DNA from: Candidatus Saccharibacteria bacterium
Lineage (GTDB): Bacteria; Patescibacteriota; Saccharimonadia; Saccharimonadales; Saccharimonadaceae
Reading direction: 5' to 3'
DNA: 64,000 nucleotides
Assembly: GCA_016789455.1 (NCBI GenBank)
Contig: JAEUQU010000002.1
Span: 1,223,938-1,287,937 of the forward strand
The notes beneath the pieces are model-generated. The model was not told the origin of the DNA. It made no database searches and was given only the letters and a program-made list of their open reading frames with translations. The position numbers and the translations under genes are program-made. Of the stretch, positions 42,901-51,608 are shown piece by piece; the stretch's first letter is position 1; each line of letters starts with the position of its first letter.

Positions 42901-43512
42901 ATGCAAAAGTCGGTCAGTCGGATGGCGCATGTCGTGCGCTCGGTATGTGCGCCCTACGCGGGTGCGGGTTTGTTGTTGGCGCTGGCCGCACTGACGACGG
43001 CCGTCACGCTTGTGCAGCCTGTACAGGCTGCCGAGCCGACGCCGGAGCGCCTGCAGCTGCTCCGTGAGCGCTGCAACGTCATCAAGACACGGCTCGATGT
43101 CATCATCAAGAACGAGGCGGCCGACCGCATCCGCCGCGGACGTGCGTACGACCAGAACCTGCTGCCCTATATCTCAGCCTTTAACAGCCGCGTGGCCGGC
43201 AATAACGTTGATGCTCCCGAGCTGATCCGTATCGCCGCCGAGCTGCAGGAGCTGGTTGGCCGCAGTCAGTTCGGCAGCCAGTTCAGCATCTACTCGGATG
43301 ACCTTAATGGCGCCGTACACTCCGATTGCAAAGCGAACCCCGAGCTGTTGCACGACTGGCTCGACAAAGCCCGTATCGACCGTGCCACCCTGGCCGAGAC
43401 CATCAGGCGTAGTGACGCGCTGATCAGCGAATACATCGCCGAGCTGGAAAAGTTGGAGCAGCGCTATACACCGGTCATCAACCTGCCGGAACCCACCGGG
43501 GAGGGGCAATAA
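42901..43512 (+). CDS. Exported coiled-coil protein of unknown function
   Basis: 203 aa. Signal sequence 1-43 (AGAGLLLALAALTTAVTLVQ ... VQA), then an almost entirely helical mature part (RLQLLRERCNVIKTRLDVII, LIRIAAELQELVGRSQ, TLAETIRRSDALISEYIAEL) with two Cys (RCNVIK, SDCKAN). No family recognised; such helical exported proteins are frequent in this phylum. Promoter lies in the preceding gene; the ATG is 7 nt from the -10 box. Only 3 nt separate it from the next gene, so they are co-transcribed. Confidence 0.7.
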   Translation: MQKSVSRMAHVVRSVCAPYAGAGLLLALAALTTAVTLVQPVQAAEPTPERLQLLRERCNVIKTRLDVIIKNEAADRIRRGRAYDQNLLPYISAFNSRVAGNNVDAPELIRIAAELQELVGRSQFGSQFSIYSDDLNGAVHSDCKANPELLHDWLDKARIDRATLAETIRRSDALISEYIAELEKLEQRYTPVINLPEPTGEGQ

Positions 43513-43515
43513 GAT

Positions 43516-43944
43516 ATGGAACCTGGCAGAATACATCACCCGCCGCATGACCGGCCGGGCGGCCGCGAGGAGCACGGCAGCCGCAAGACGCGCCGTATGG
43601 GGTTGCCGTTGGCCCTGGGTCTCTGTATCGGTGTGGCGGTCATCCTTACCGGCATCAACATGGTGCTCTATCTGCGCAGTAACCTCTCCCGTATCGACCT
43701 CAGTAAGCCCAAGTACGCCGATATCCGCAAAGACCTCCGGCCGTCACAGGCCGAAGGCGGCCAGGAGCAGATCGACACGACCAGTCCAATCACGGCGGAG
43801 GCCATCCGTGAGCAGATTGACGAACTACGGGTCCGACAGGAAGAGCTGCGAAGAATCGGCGGCTTTGATTCACCGGTGCTTGACGACAGTGCTATCGGTA
43901 TCGGCGGCGCAGACGAAGGCGCGCTGCTTCAGCAGAACCAGTAG
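43516..43944 (+). CDS. Single-pass membrane protein, partner of the 42901 gene
   Basis: 142 aa with GAGGGG before the ATG. A His/Pro/Arg-rich cytoplasmic head, one helix (about 29-52, GLPLALGLCIGVAVILTGIN) and an exported tail ending in a short coiled coil (AIREQIDELRVRQEELRRIG). No family recognised. Being next to an exported coiled-coil protein suggests they form an envelope complex. Convergent with mscS, ending 1 nt from it. Confidence 0.65.
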   Translation: MEPGRIHHPPHDRPGGREEHGSRKTRRMGLPLALGLCIGVAVILTGINMVLYLRSNLSRIDLSKPKYADIRKDLRPSQAEGGQEQIDTTSPITAEAIREQIDELRVRQEELRRIGGFDSPVLDDSAIGIGGADEGALLQQNQ

Positions 43945-43945
43945 C

Positions 43946-44818
43946 TTACTTCGGCGCCAGCTCAATGCCGTGCTTGCGGAACGCCGTCAGCAGGCGGCGG
44001 CGCAGTTCGCCGGCAACTGACCACTGTTGTGAAGGCAGGGTCTTGCCGGTAACGCTTACCTCAAGCGCAGTGTCGCTGAACGTACCGATGGTCGTGAACT
44101 TCGGCGCCTCAAGAATCTTATCCTTCCAACCTTCGCTGTCACTTAGTTTCTGGCCGGTCTCGTCGATGACCTTGGCAAGCTTGTCGATGTTGGTATCGGG
44201 CATGACATTGATGTCCAGGTTGACGCGGCTGTAGCCCATGGTCTTGTTGACGACATGGGCGATGGTGCCGTTGGGCACGTAGTGGACATTGCCGTCATCG
44301 TCACGCAGGACGGTCGAGCGGATGGAAATACGCTCCACGGTGCCCGAGGCGCCGGAGCCGGTATCGATGTCGATCACGTCACCCACCCGGTACTGATTCT
44401 CAGAAATGATAATAATGCCGGTCAGCAGATCTTTGATGACCGATTGTGCGCCCAGGCCGACGACCACGCCGATGACGCTGGCACTGGCCAGTAGCGGCGT
44501 TAGGTCAAGCTCCTTGAAGATGGATTTGACGATAATCAGCACAGCGATGACCCACAGCACAGAGTGGGCAATGGCGGTGAACAGGCTGATGAGGGTGTTC
44601 TGCCGCTTGGTCAGGTCTTCCTCGTTCATGCCACGGTGGGTGAAGCGGCTGGAGTGGATGAGATTGCGGACGGCGACTTCGATCAGTTTGCCGATGAAAT
44701 GCGTGACCAGGGCGGTCAGAAGCAGCACGGTCAGGATAAGCGGGCCATGCCGAAGGACCCACGAGGCAATGTCGCTCAAAGCTAAAACATCCATGGTCTG
44801 GTTGACGGTTTCGTTCAT
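43946..44818 (-). CDS. mscS: Small-conductance mechanosensitive channel
   Basis: 290 aa. Three membrane helices, with the pore-lining helix SASVIGVVVGLGAQSVIKDL followed by LTGIIIISENQYRVGDVIDI, the MscS beta domain (VERISIRSTVLRDDDGNVHY, VPNGTIAHVVNKT) and the C-terminal alpha/beta portal. It opens under membrane tension to release solutes. On the minus strand the ATG is preceded by an AT-rich TATAAGG box within about 10 nt. Shared 50-bp divergent promoter gap with the Sua5 gene. Confidence 0.93.
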   Translation of the reverse strand: MNETVNQTMDVLALSDIASWVLRHGPLILTVLLLTALVTHFIGKLIEVAVRNLIHSSRFTHRGMNEEDLTKRQNTLISLFTAIAHSVLWVIAVLIIVKSIFKELDLTPLLASASVIGVVVGLGAQSVIKDLLTGIIIISENQYRVGDVIDIDTGSGASGTVERISIRSTVLRDDDGNVHYVPNGTIAHVVNKTMGYSRVNLDINVMPDTNIDKLAKVIDETGQKLSDSEGWKDKILEAPKFTTIGTFSDTALEVSVTGKTLPSQQWSVAGELRRRLLTAFRKHGIELAPK

Positions 44819-44867
44819 TTCCTTATAGTATACCGTGAATTTACAGATAGGCTACAATAGGACACAT

Positions 44868-45422
44868 ATGAAATTGCCCCAGGAAGAATGGCAGAAGGCT
44901 GCCCAGTTACTACGCAAAGGCCAGATCGGCATCCTTCGGACCGATACTATTTATGGTATCGTCGCACGGGCCGATGATGAGCAGGCGGTGCGCCGCATTC
45001 ACGATGTCCGCTCGCGCGAGCCAGGCAAGGCGTATATCGTGCTGGCCGCCGACGAAGGCCACCTGTATGACCCGCTGCCAGACATTACCCGGCAGTCCCT
45101 GCGCCAGCTTTGGCCTGGTCCGGTCAGCGTAGCACTGCCAGCCCGCCGTTCACCAGTCTGGTTGCCGCTGATTGACAACACGCTGGCATACCGCATCCCG
45201 GCACCCATCTGGCTGCGTGAGCTGCTGGAAGTGACGGGGCCGCTGTTGGCGCCGAGCGCCAATCCTGGCGGCCACCCGCCGGCCCGCACTATCGAAGAGG
45301 CGCACGCCTACTTCGGCGACTCAGTTGATTTTTACCTGGACGGTGGAACGGTCGCCCCCGACACGCCCCCGTCCCAGCTCTATACGCTCCTGTCCGACGG
45401 CTCGCTTAAGCGCCTGCGGTAA
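44868..45422 (+). CDS. Sua5/YrdC-type L-threonylcarbamoyladenylate synthase
   Basis: 184 aa from the ATG at 44868; TACAAT (44853-44858) ends 9 nt upstream, so the longer frame starts within the promoter. YrdC core: QIGILRTDTIYGIVARADDE (ATP/bicarbonate site), REPGKAYIVLAADE, SVALPAR and LLAPSANPGGHPPAR. It makes the threonylcarbamoyl-AMP used for t6A37 in tRNAs reading ANN codons. The usual 'PSTVVDL' strand reads PPSQLYTLL, a small departure. The Sua5 C-terminal domain is absent (YrdC length). Confidence 0.9.
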   Translation: MKLPQEEWQKAAQLLRKGQIGILRTDTIYGIVARADDEQAVRRIHDVRSREPGKAYIVLAADEGHLYDPLPDITRQSLRQLWPGPVSVALPARRSPVWLPLIDNTLAYRIPAPIWLRELLEVTGPLLAPSANPGGHPPARTIEEAHAYFGDSVDFYLDGGTVAPDTPPSQLYTLLSDGSLKRLR

Positions 45423-46680
45423 GCCCGGCGGCCTTTTGCCGCACCCAACCGTCAACGTTGCCTGCGCCCATGACGATCACCAGTTTGCCGGCGGCGCGGG
45501 CCTGGCTGATCTCCTGCCAGAGTGCGTCGTCCATCTCGGCCGGCACGGCGGCGGCACGGTTCTGCAGACCTGCAATCAACTCGGCAGGGCTTAGCACCGG
45601 CAGAGCAGGATCCTCCCGGCTCAGATACGTCGGCAGCCAGTAGATGCGCTCGGCTTTCATCATGCAGTCGGCGTACTCTGCGCGCAGCTCATGCTGGCGG
45701 CGGTTCTGGTGCGGCTGGTACACCAGGACGACATGCTCGTTCAATTCGGCGGCCATCTGCATGACGGCGGTGATTTCGACGGGGTGGTGGCCGTAATCGG
45801 TGTAGAGATTCTCGGCCAAGCGCTCAAACCGCCGGCTGGAGCCTGGAAAGTCGGCGATGGCGGCCTTGAGGGCCTCCAGGCTGATGCCCGTTGCCTGGTT
45901 GACGATAGAAATGGCGATCATGGCATTGCGGCGGTAGTGCTCGCCCGGCAGGCGTATGTCATCCAGCAGCGGATCCTTGCCGAGCGGCCGTACGCCCGGC
46001 AGGCCGGCGGCTGCAAAATAAGCGGCATCAGCTTCCCAAAGATAGGTAGTATCGGATCTGGTGATGAAATCGCGGAAGGCCTGTTTGTAGTCTTCACGCG
46101 TGGGGTAGGTGTCGACATGGTCGTAATCGACGGAGACGATGCCGGCGATGCGAGGGTGGTAGTGCAGGAAATTGCGGTCGAACTCATCACACTCGTAAAC
46201 AAAATACCGGCTGGCCGCATTGAACAGGCCGCTCGGGCCAAAACTGACCGGCGCACCGACAGAGTAGCTGACCGGCTGCTCAAACCGCTGAAACAGCCAG
46301 GTGACCATGGCGGTGGTGGTGGTTTTGCCGTGGGTGCCGGCTACGGCAATGAGCTGCAGGTTGCGGATACGGATAATTTCGGCCAGCAACTCATCGCGTT
46401 TACTGGTGCGGATGCCAAGCGTACCGGCCAGCACCAGTTCGGGGTGGTCGGCGGGCAGGGCGGAAGTATAGACGAACCAATCAATCGGCTGGCTGTCGTG
46501 CTCGGCCTGCAGAGCGCTGCCATCCTGGCCGATATGGACGGTGACGCCGCGTTGCCGCAACTGTTGTGTCACCGGGCTTTCGGACAGGTCCGACCCGACC
46601 ACCAGGTAGCCGGCATCGGCCGCGATCTCGGCCAACGGGCCGATACCGACGCCGCCCAGGCCAGAAAAGTAAATCCTCAT
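45406..46680 (-). CDS. Mur-ligase family protein (MurC/Mpl-like)
   Basis: 424 aa. Rossmann-like N-terminal domain (MRIYFSGLGGVGIGPLAEIA) typical of MurC/Mpl, ATP loop AVAGTHGKTTTTAMV (114-121), central domain and a C-terminal ligase domain (DYGHHPVEITAVMQMAAELN, LVYQPHQNRR). It joins L-alanine (MurC) or a recycled peptide (Mpl) to UDP-MurNAc; neighbours do not decide. On the minus strand CATAAT ends 7 nt before the ATG at 46680. Its 3' end overlaps the convergent Sua5 gene by 17 nt. Confidence 0.9.
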   Translation of the reverse strand: MRIYFSGLGGVGIGPLAEIAADAGYLVVGSDLSESPVTQQLRQRGVTVHIGQDGSALQAEHDSQPIDWFVYTSALPADHPELVLAGTLGIRTSKRDELLAEIIRIRNLQLIAVAGTHGKTTTTAMVTWLFQRFEQPVSYSVGAPVSFGPSGLFNAASRYFVYECDEFDRNFLHYHPRIAGIVSVDYDHVDTYPTREDYKQAFRDFITRSDTTYLWEADAAYFAAAGLPGVRPLGKDPLLDDIRLPGEHYRRNAMIAISIVNQATGISLEALKAAIADFPGSSRRFERLAENLYTDYGHHPVEITAVMQMAAELNEHVVLVYQPHQNRRQHELRAEYADCMMKAERIYWLPTYLSREDPALPVLSPAELIAGLQNRAAAVPAEMDDALWQEISQARAAGKLVIVMGAGNVDGWVRQKAAGLTAGA

Positions 46681-46802
46681 ACAGGGCATTATGCGATACT
46701 GTGCCGCCGCGGGCAAGCGGCGGCGCCCCTGTGTTCAGGCTGTCGGATATGCGCTATACTAAGGGATAGCATCCAGTCAAGAGCAAACACCTCAATAAGC
46801 AA

Positions 46803-48038
46803 ATGAAACCGTTATTCACCCACATCCTGCACCGGCTGTTGTGGCGCCAACATTTTTGGCGTCATATCGGTTTCAGTGAGCTCGCCGAGTTGTACGCGCT
46901 GCGCATGCTGCGTTCGGTCGCCATCAACATGATCGGCATCTTCGTGGCGGTCTATCTGTTCCGCAATGGTTATTCCATCATGTTCATCCTGGGCTTCTTT
47001 GCGGTCTACTACCTGGTGCGGGCGCTCAGCTGTGTGCCGGCGGCATACATCATCGGCTATATCGGCCCCAAGCATGCGACGCTGCTGAGCAATATCATGT
47101 TCCTGCCGTCGTTCATCGCCCTGTATCTTATTCCCGAACTGGGAAGTGTCATGCTGCTGGTCTATCTGGTGCCGCAGGCGTTTGGTAATGCGCTGTTCAA
47201 CATCAGCTACAATGTCGACTTCTCCAAAGTGAAGCACGGCGAGCATGCCGGCAAGGAAATCGGCTTTATGCAGATAATGGACCGTATCGGTACGGCGCTC
47301 AGTCCACTGATCGGCGGTCTTATCGCCCTAGCGTTCGGGCCGCAGGTCACTATCATCGTGGCCCTCGCCCTGTTCGTAGTGGCGGCGATTCCATTGTTCT
47401 TTACGCCGGAGCCGGTAGAGACGCACCGGCGGGTGCATCTGCGCCACTTCCCGTGGCGTGAGTACAAACGGCCGCTGCTGTCACAGGTCGGTATCGGCGC
47501 GGATGTCATCGCTTCCAGTATCATCTGGCCGCTGTTCCTGGTGCTGGTGGTCTTTACCAGTGGTTCCGACGAGGTGTATGCGCAGATCGGTGGTATTGCT
47601 TCGGTCACCATCTTCGCTTCGCTGATCATCGCCAAGATCTATGGCACGCTGATTGATAAGCGGCGGGGCAAGCAGCTGCTCGCCTATTCTGTCATCGGCA
47701 ACAGCAGCCTGCACCTGGTGCGTTTCCTGATTGGCACACCACTGGCGGCCGTGGCCTTCAACATCATCAACGAGGTAATGACGACCGGCTACTATATGCC
47801 GTATATGAAAGGCTTGTACGACACGGCCGACAGGGACGAGGAGTTCAGGGTCACGTACCTGGCTGTTTCTGACATCGTTGCCTCGTTGGGTGGTATCATG
47901 CTGCTGCTCATCGCCATGGCCTGTATCGCCATCACCAACAGCGAAGTCGTCGGCTTCCAGGTGCAATACGTCATGGCGGCGCTGATGACGCTGTTGATTG
48001 CAGCCCATGGGTTCCCCATCTACAAACGGTCACATTAA
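46803..48038 (+). CDS. Major-facilitator-type membrane protein
   Basis: 411 aa with about 11-12 hydrophobic segments (SVAINMIGIFVAVYLFRNGY, MLLVYLVPQAFGNALFNISY, GTALSPLIGGLIALAFGPQV) and a basic first 25 residues (HRLLWRQHFWRHIGF). The layout and the DRIGTALSPLIGGL segment are MFS-like; the substrate is not recognisable. A TATACT box lies at 46754-46759, but a Shine-Dalgarno is weak. Confidence 0.85.
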   Translation: MKPLFTHILHRLLWRQHFWRHIGFSELAELYALRMLRSVAINMIGIFVAVYLFRNGYSIMFILGFFAVYYLVRALSCVPAAYIIGYIGPKHATLLSNIMFLPSFIALYLIPELGSVMLLVYLVPQAFGNALFNISYNVDFSKVKHGEHAGKEIGFMQIMDRIGTALSPLIGGLIALAFGPQVTIIVALALFVVAAIPLFFTPEPVETHRRVHLRHFPWREYKRPLLSQVGIGADVIASSIIWPLFLVLVVFTSGSDEVYAQIGGIASVTIFASLIIAKIYGTLIDKRRGKQLLAYSVIGNSSLHLVRFLIGTPLAAVAFNIINEVMTTGYYMPYMKGLYDTADRDEEFRVTYLAVSDIVASLGGIMLLLIAMACIAITNSEVVGFQVQYVMAALMTLLIAAHGFPIYKRSH

Positions 48039-48071
48039 CGGTACGCCACAACGGGAGTATACTGAAGCTAT

Positions 48072-48722
48072 ATGAAGGGACATGCAGCACAGGTGGGGGT
48101 TCGGCGGCATATCCATCACCGGATACGCATCATCCGCGGTATCCGGCTGTGGCAGCTGACGCTGATCGCCATCTTCTTCACAGTATCCAGCGTGGCCTTG
48201 TTGCGGGCGAACAGCATCGAAGCCATCAAGCTCTTCAATGACGTCAAAGCGGCCGATGCGGCCCTTAACGACGCCGAGACACAGAAAGCCCTGAAACGCC
48301 TGCATGGCTATGTTTCGCGGCACATGAACACCCAGCTCGACCGCATCAGCCTCGAGAAGACCTATCAGCGCGATTACCAGGCCGCCGTCGCCAAAGTGAC
48401 GCACAGCGGCTCCACCAATGATGCCAAATACCAGGAGGCCGAACTGGCCTGCCGTGATGAGCTGCGCCGGACGGCCTCGTTCCCGGCCTACGCCCAATGT
48501 GTCTCCAGCCGGGTGGGCGAGGTCGCATCGGGGCAGGATCCATTGTTGCAGGCCGACCTGCCGCAGCCGTACCGCTACCAATATTCTTTTATCAGCCCCA
48601 GTTGGTCGCCTGATGCGGCCGGCATGACCCTGCTGGCGGCGCTGGTGTTGTGGTTCATCATCGCGGTCAGGTTCGGCATTGAGCTGTTCTTTGTGCTTAT
48701 GGTGCGACGGCACGATTCCTAA
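48072..48722 (+). CDS. Two-helix membrane protein with an extracytoplasmic helical domain
   Basis: 216 aa. Basic N-terminus, first helix about 25-45 (LWQLTLIAIFFTVSSVALLR), an exported mostly helical region (about 50-170; NDVKAADAALNDAETQKALK, with Cys in ELACRDEL and QCVSS), second helix about 186-210 (LLAALVLWFIIAVRFGIELF). No family recognised. TATACT (48058-48063) ends 8 nt before the ATG, so the mRNA is probably leaderless. Confidence 0.7.
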   Translation: MKGHAAQVGVRRHIHHRIRIIRGIRLWQLTLIAIFFTVSSVALLRANSIEAIKLFNDVKAADAALNDAETQKALKRLHGYVSRHMNTQLDRISLEKTYQRDYQAAVAKVTHSGSTNDAKYQEAELACRDELRRTASFPAYAQCVSSRVGEVASGQDPLLQADLPQPYRYQYSFISPSWSPDAAGMTLLAALVLWFIIAVRFGIELFFVLMVRRHDS

Positions 48723-48787
48723 CCTGTTGCAGCCGTTTTTTGCTGTTTGCTGACGCCGCAATATCCTACCTCTGTAGCATAAACCTA

Positions 48788-48815
48788 TTGACAGAGGTAA
48801 CACCGACGATATAAG
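48788..48815 (+). promoter_or_regulatory. Promoter of the 72-aa protein gene
   Basis: TTGACA (48788-48793), 16-nt spacer, TATAAG (48810-48815). Confidence 0.8.
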
Positions 48816-48855
48816 GTTAGATTCGTAAAGCCTGTAAAAGGAGGACAAACCAACT

Positions 48856-49074
48856 ATGGCTACTACGGCAGCTTACGCACACACGAACTCAAAAGGGGTA
48901 ACGTATCACCTGCACAAGAAGGATGTGACTCTACGCGGCGGTAAAAGCCAGACCATCTACTTTTTCTGCAAGGACGAAAAAGGCGCCAAGGGTGACCCGA
49001 CCGACCTGCCAGCTGGTTACGAAGTAACCGAGAACCCACGCAACGGCTTCCTCACTATCAAGAAGAAGAAATAG
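48856..49074 (+). CDS. Small basic 72-aa protein, probably abundant
   Basis: MATTAAYAHTNSKGVTYHLH, then YFFCKDEKGAKGDPTDLPAG and a KKKK end. It resembles a short beta-barrel-like protein often seen in Saccharibacteria genomes, but I cannot name a family. AAAAGGAGG Shine-Dalgarno, consensus promoter and a good terminator suggest high expression. A nucleic-acid-binding role is possible from the charge (about 12 Lys). Confidence 0.75.
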   Translation: MATTAAYAHTNSKGVTYHLHKKDVTLRGGKSQTIYFFCKDEKGAKGDPTDLPAGYEVTENPRNGFLTIKKKK

Positions 49075-49110
49075 CACTTCCCGCAGATTTTGCACACAGA
49101 TTGTATTCAA

Positions 49111-49155
49111 AACTTCCCTACCTGACTGTACCAACATGGGTGGGGAAGTTTTTTT
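49111..49155 (+). terminator. Rho-independent terminator
   Basis: AACTTCCC...ACC / GGT..GGGAAGTT with a 15-nt loop, then seven T. Confidence 0.85.
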
Positions 49156-49202
49156 GACCCTACGGCCACCCCTGTAATTGTGGAAAACTGAATAAAAAAT
49201 GT

Positions 49203-49232
49203 TTGCAATAGTGCTTATGTTGGTGCTACAAT
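49203..49232 (+). promoter_or_regulatory. Promoter of the attenuator/small RNA
   Basis: TTGCAA (49203-49208), 18-nt spacer, TACAAT (49227-49232); start near 49239. Confidence 0.65.
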
Positions 49233-49237
49233 CAGAG

Positions 49238-49312
49238 CAAACAAACAGCGCTTCAAGCAAAACGTTTCGGGCTGTTTGCCTTCGGGTGAGTAGCCCGAAC
49301 TTTTGTTTTTTT
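49238..49312 (+). ncRNA. Candidate transcription attenuator or ~75-nt small RNA upstream of trehalase
   Basis: Two mutually exclusive 8-bp helices share bases 49271-49273: CAAACAGC (49242-49249) with GCTGTTTG (49271-49278), and TTCGGGCT (49266-49273) with AGCCCGAA (49292-49299). The second is followed by CTTTTGTTTTTTT (49300-49312), i.e. an intrinsic terminator; the first would prevent it. The trehalase start is 160 nt downstream. If trehalase has its own promoter (a TATAAC near 49450), the element is a stand-alone sRNA. Confidence 0.6.
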
Positions 49313-49474
49313 GGGGCCCTGATCCGCCACTCTGTTGCATTATTCTCTCTACCGCTTGCGGGACGGTGGGGCTGTTTGCTAGGCTGGAATAAGTAGAGTT
49401 GAGCGACAGCCAATAAAACCAACAACCGCAGACCTTTTGATTATCAAATATAACCAGATCAGCCAGGGTGGCCC
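49313..49474 (+). other. Intergenic region before trehalase
   Basis: No convincing ORF. It contains a TTTTGATTATCAAATATAACC stretch (49437 on) with an inverted TTTGAT/ATCAAA, a possible promoter or operator for trehalase. Confidence 0.4.
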
Positions 49475-51028
49475 ATGTTAGAAAAGAAGATTAAAGCTGG
49501 CATTACCAACATCACCGGATTGATTCCGGCGGAAAAAGCACCGGACGAACTGCTCGGTGAATTGTTTTCCGATGTCCAGCTCCGGCGTATCCATTCCGAT
49601 GGCAAGACGTTCGTCGACCTGGTCTCGGAGCGGCGTTTGCGCCAGATCGCCAAGTCATACCGGAAGGCAAAACTGCAGCCCGGGTTCGACCTGCATAAGT
49701 TCGTCGAGGAGCATTTCAAGGGATACACGTTTGATGCCGGCAGCTACCAGGCGTCCGCCGACCGTCCCGCCAAAGAGCATATAGAAAAGCTTTGGCCTAT
49801 GCTGACGCGCCAAACCTACCGTCCGCGCGGTTCACTGATGCCGCTGCCGTACCCCTATGTGGTGCCGGGCGGCCGTTTTCTGGAGCAATTCTATTGGGAC
49901 ACCTATTTCATCATGATCGGCCTGGCGGCTGGCGGTCACTACGAGATGATCGACGACATGATGAAGAACTACGCCTACATGATCCGCAAGATCGGCTACA
50001 TTCCCACCGCCAACCGCACCTACTTCCTGACGCGCTCACAGCCGCCGTTCTTTGCCCAGATGGTGCGCCTGCTGGCGGCCGCCAAGGGGCGCCGGGTGTA
50101 TGTGCAGTACCTGCCGTACATGCTGGCCGAATATCGCTTCTGGATGAAGGGTATCAAGGATGTGCGGGCCGGTGCCCACGCCGTCAACCGCGTAGTGCGC
50201 ATGCCGGACGGCAGCATCCTCAACCGTTATTACGACAAGAAGCAGACACCGCGCCCGGAAAGCTACAAAGAAGATGTCGAGACCGCCATGCGCGCCGAAG
50301 GCCGCACCCCCAGCCAGGTCTACCTCGACCTGCGGGCTGGTGCGGAGAGCGGCTGGGATTTCTCATCCCGCTGGTTCCGCGACCCGCAGGACATCTCGAC
50401 CATCCACACCACCGATATCATCCCGGTCGACCTCAACAGCCTGCTCTACGGCCTGGAGCAGACCATCGCTACCGCGTACGGTATCCTCAAGCAGAGTTTG
50501 TTGGCCCGCCGCTTTGAACGCAAGGCGGCCGCCCGCGCCGAAGCCTTGCAACGCTACTGCTGGAACGACGCCCGCGGCTACTACTATGACTACGATTTCG
50601 TGGCCGGCCAGCAGACCGACGCCGAAACGCTGGCAGGGGTCTTTCCGCTGTTCTTCCGCATGCCCAGTTCCAGCCAGGCCGTGCGCGTGGCCGACAAGCT
50701 TGAAGCCGATTTCCTTAAGCCCGGCGGCCTGGCTACCACCCTGGCCCACACGCCGCAGCAATGGGATTCACCTAACGGCTGGGCGCCGCTGCAGTACATC
50801 GCCATTGCCGGGCTGCGCAACTATGGCCTGAACCAGCTGGCAAACGAGGTCAAAGAGCGCTGGCTTGACGCCTGTAATACCGTCTATAATGCCGAATCAA
50901 AATTCGTTGAAAAATACAATGTGTATGAGCCGCACAACCTTGGCGGCGGCGGCGAATACGAGCTGCAGGATGGGTTCGGCTGGACGAACGGCGTCTATAT
51001 GGCGCTTTCGCTCGATAAGGAGCAGTAG
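49475..51028 (+). CDS. treA: GH37 trehalase
   Basis: 517 aa. Both trehalase signatures are present: PGGRFLEQFYWDTYF (131-145) and QWDSPNGWAP (429-438), with the catalytic acid in the AGAESGWDFSSRWF segment and the EYELQDGFGWTNGV end carrying the base. No signal peptide, so it should act in the cytoplasm, splitting trehalose to two glucoses; a non-classical export is possible. It is shorter than E. coli TreA, lacking the periplasmic leader. GGGTGGCCC before the ATG is a weak ribosome site. Trehalose is a major actinobacterial solute, which fits a host-derived sugar. Confidence 0.95.
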   Translation: MLEKKIKAGITNITGLIPAEKAPDELLGELFSDVQLRRIHSDGKTFVDLVSERRLRQIAKSYRKAKLQPGFDLHKFVEEHFKGYTFDAGSYQASADRPAKEHIEKLWPMLTRQTYRPRGSLMPLPYPYVVPGGRFLEQFYWDTYFIMIGLAAGGHYEMIDDMMKNYAYMIRKIGYIPTANRTYFLTRSQPPFFAQMVRLLAAAKGRRVYVQYLPYMLAEYRFWMKGIKDVRAGAHAVNRVVRMPDGSILNRYYDKKQTPRPESYKEDVETAMRAEGRTPSQVYLDLRAGAESGWDFSSRWFRDPQDISTIHTTDIIPVDLNSLLYGLEQTIATAYGILKQSLLARRFERKAAARAEALQRYCWNDARGYYYDYDFVAGQQTDAETLAGVFPLFFRMPSSSQAVRVADKLEADFLKPGGLATTLAHTPQQWDSPNGWAPLQYIAIAGLRNYGLNQLANEVKERWLDACNTVYNAESKFVEKYNVYEPHNLGGGGEYELQDGFGWTNGVYMALSLDKEQ

Positions 51029-51035
51029 TTACAGG

Positions 51036-51071
51036 CGGGAGGCGGCTCGGGGATGTCCCGGCCGCCTCCCG
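51036..51071. terminator. Very stable long hairpin between convergent genes
   Basis: Perfect 11-bp CGGGAGGCGGC/GCCGCCTCCCG with an inner CGGG/CCCG; no T run. Confidence 0.7.
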
Positions 51072-51075
51072 TCAC

Positions 51076-51471
51076 CTAGGCGCTGCCGATGCTCGTGAGT
51101 ACCCTCGTGAACTGCTCGTCGCTGAGCTGCTCGATGTGATGCCGCCGGACGAGCGGGAAGTGCCGCTGGCCGATGGTGCCGACCATGTAGAGCCGGCGAT
51201 CATCACCGAGGAAGATGTCGAGGCGCGGTTCATCGAAGTGGATGAGCCGGCAGCCGAGGACCTCGTGCTCGAAGTCATCCGACGTCTTGAGCAGGGTGAG
51301 CATCTTCTCACGCGGCGTCTGCTTGTCGTGCAGGGCATTCTGTAGCCGCTGCCAGCGACGCTCAGAGACGTACACTTGCTCGCACCAGCGCCCCAGGGGC
51401 GTCTGAAGGCACCAGCGCAGGACGGACATGATCCAGGAGCCCGACGTCTGAACGTCGAGAAGGCTCTCCAT
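51076..51471 (-). CDS. Orphan 131-aa soluble protein
   Basis: No family recognised. A helical N-terminal half (SWIMSVLRWCLQTPLGRWCE, RRWQRLQNALHDKQTPREKM) with several Trp, and a C-terminal beta part (HEVLGCRLIHFDEPRLDIFL, RRLYMVGTIGQRHFPLVRR). AAGGAG lies 8 nt before the ATG. Independent unit between two long hairpins. Confidence 0.65.
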   Translation of the reverse strand: MESLLDVQTSGSWIMSVLRWCLQTPLGRWCEQVYVSERRWQRLQNALHDKQTPREKMLTLLKTSDDFEHEVLGCRLIHFDEPRLDIFLGDDRRLYMVGTIGQRHFPLVRRHHIEQLSDEQFTRVLTSIGSA

Positions 51472-51561
51472 GAGTGCTCCTTGCCTTTTTGGTGACTCCG
51501 CGGATAAACGGAAACGCTTTATGTTCGCATATCTGGCGAGGGCTTGTCAAACATGCGAACG

Positions 51562-51606
51562 CCCGCCCGGCGCCACCCCGCAGTGGGAATGGGCCGGACG
51601 GGCGGG
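51562..51606 (-). terminator. Long GC hairpin at the 3' end of the 51609 gene
   Basis: CCCGCCCG (51562-51569) pairs with CGGGCGGG (51599-51606); further inner pairing possible. Confidence 0.6.
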
Positions 51607-51608
51607 TG

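Noticed and set aside
49199..49396. 65-codon ORF upstream of trehalase
   Set aside because: It covers the -35/-10 boxes and the terminator hairpin, has no ribosome site and codes for a low-quality sequence.
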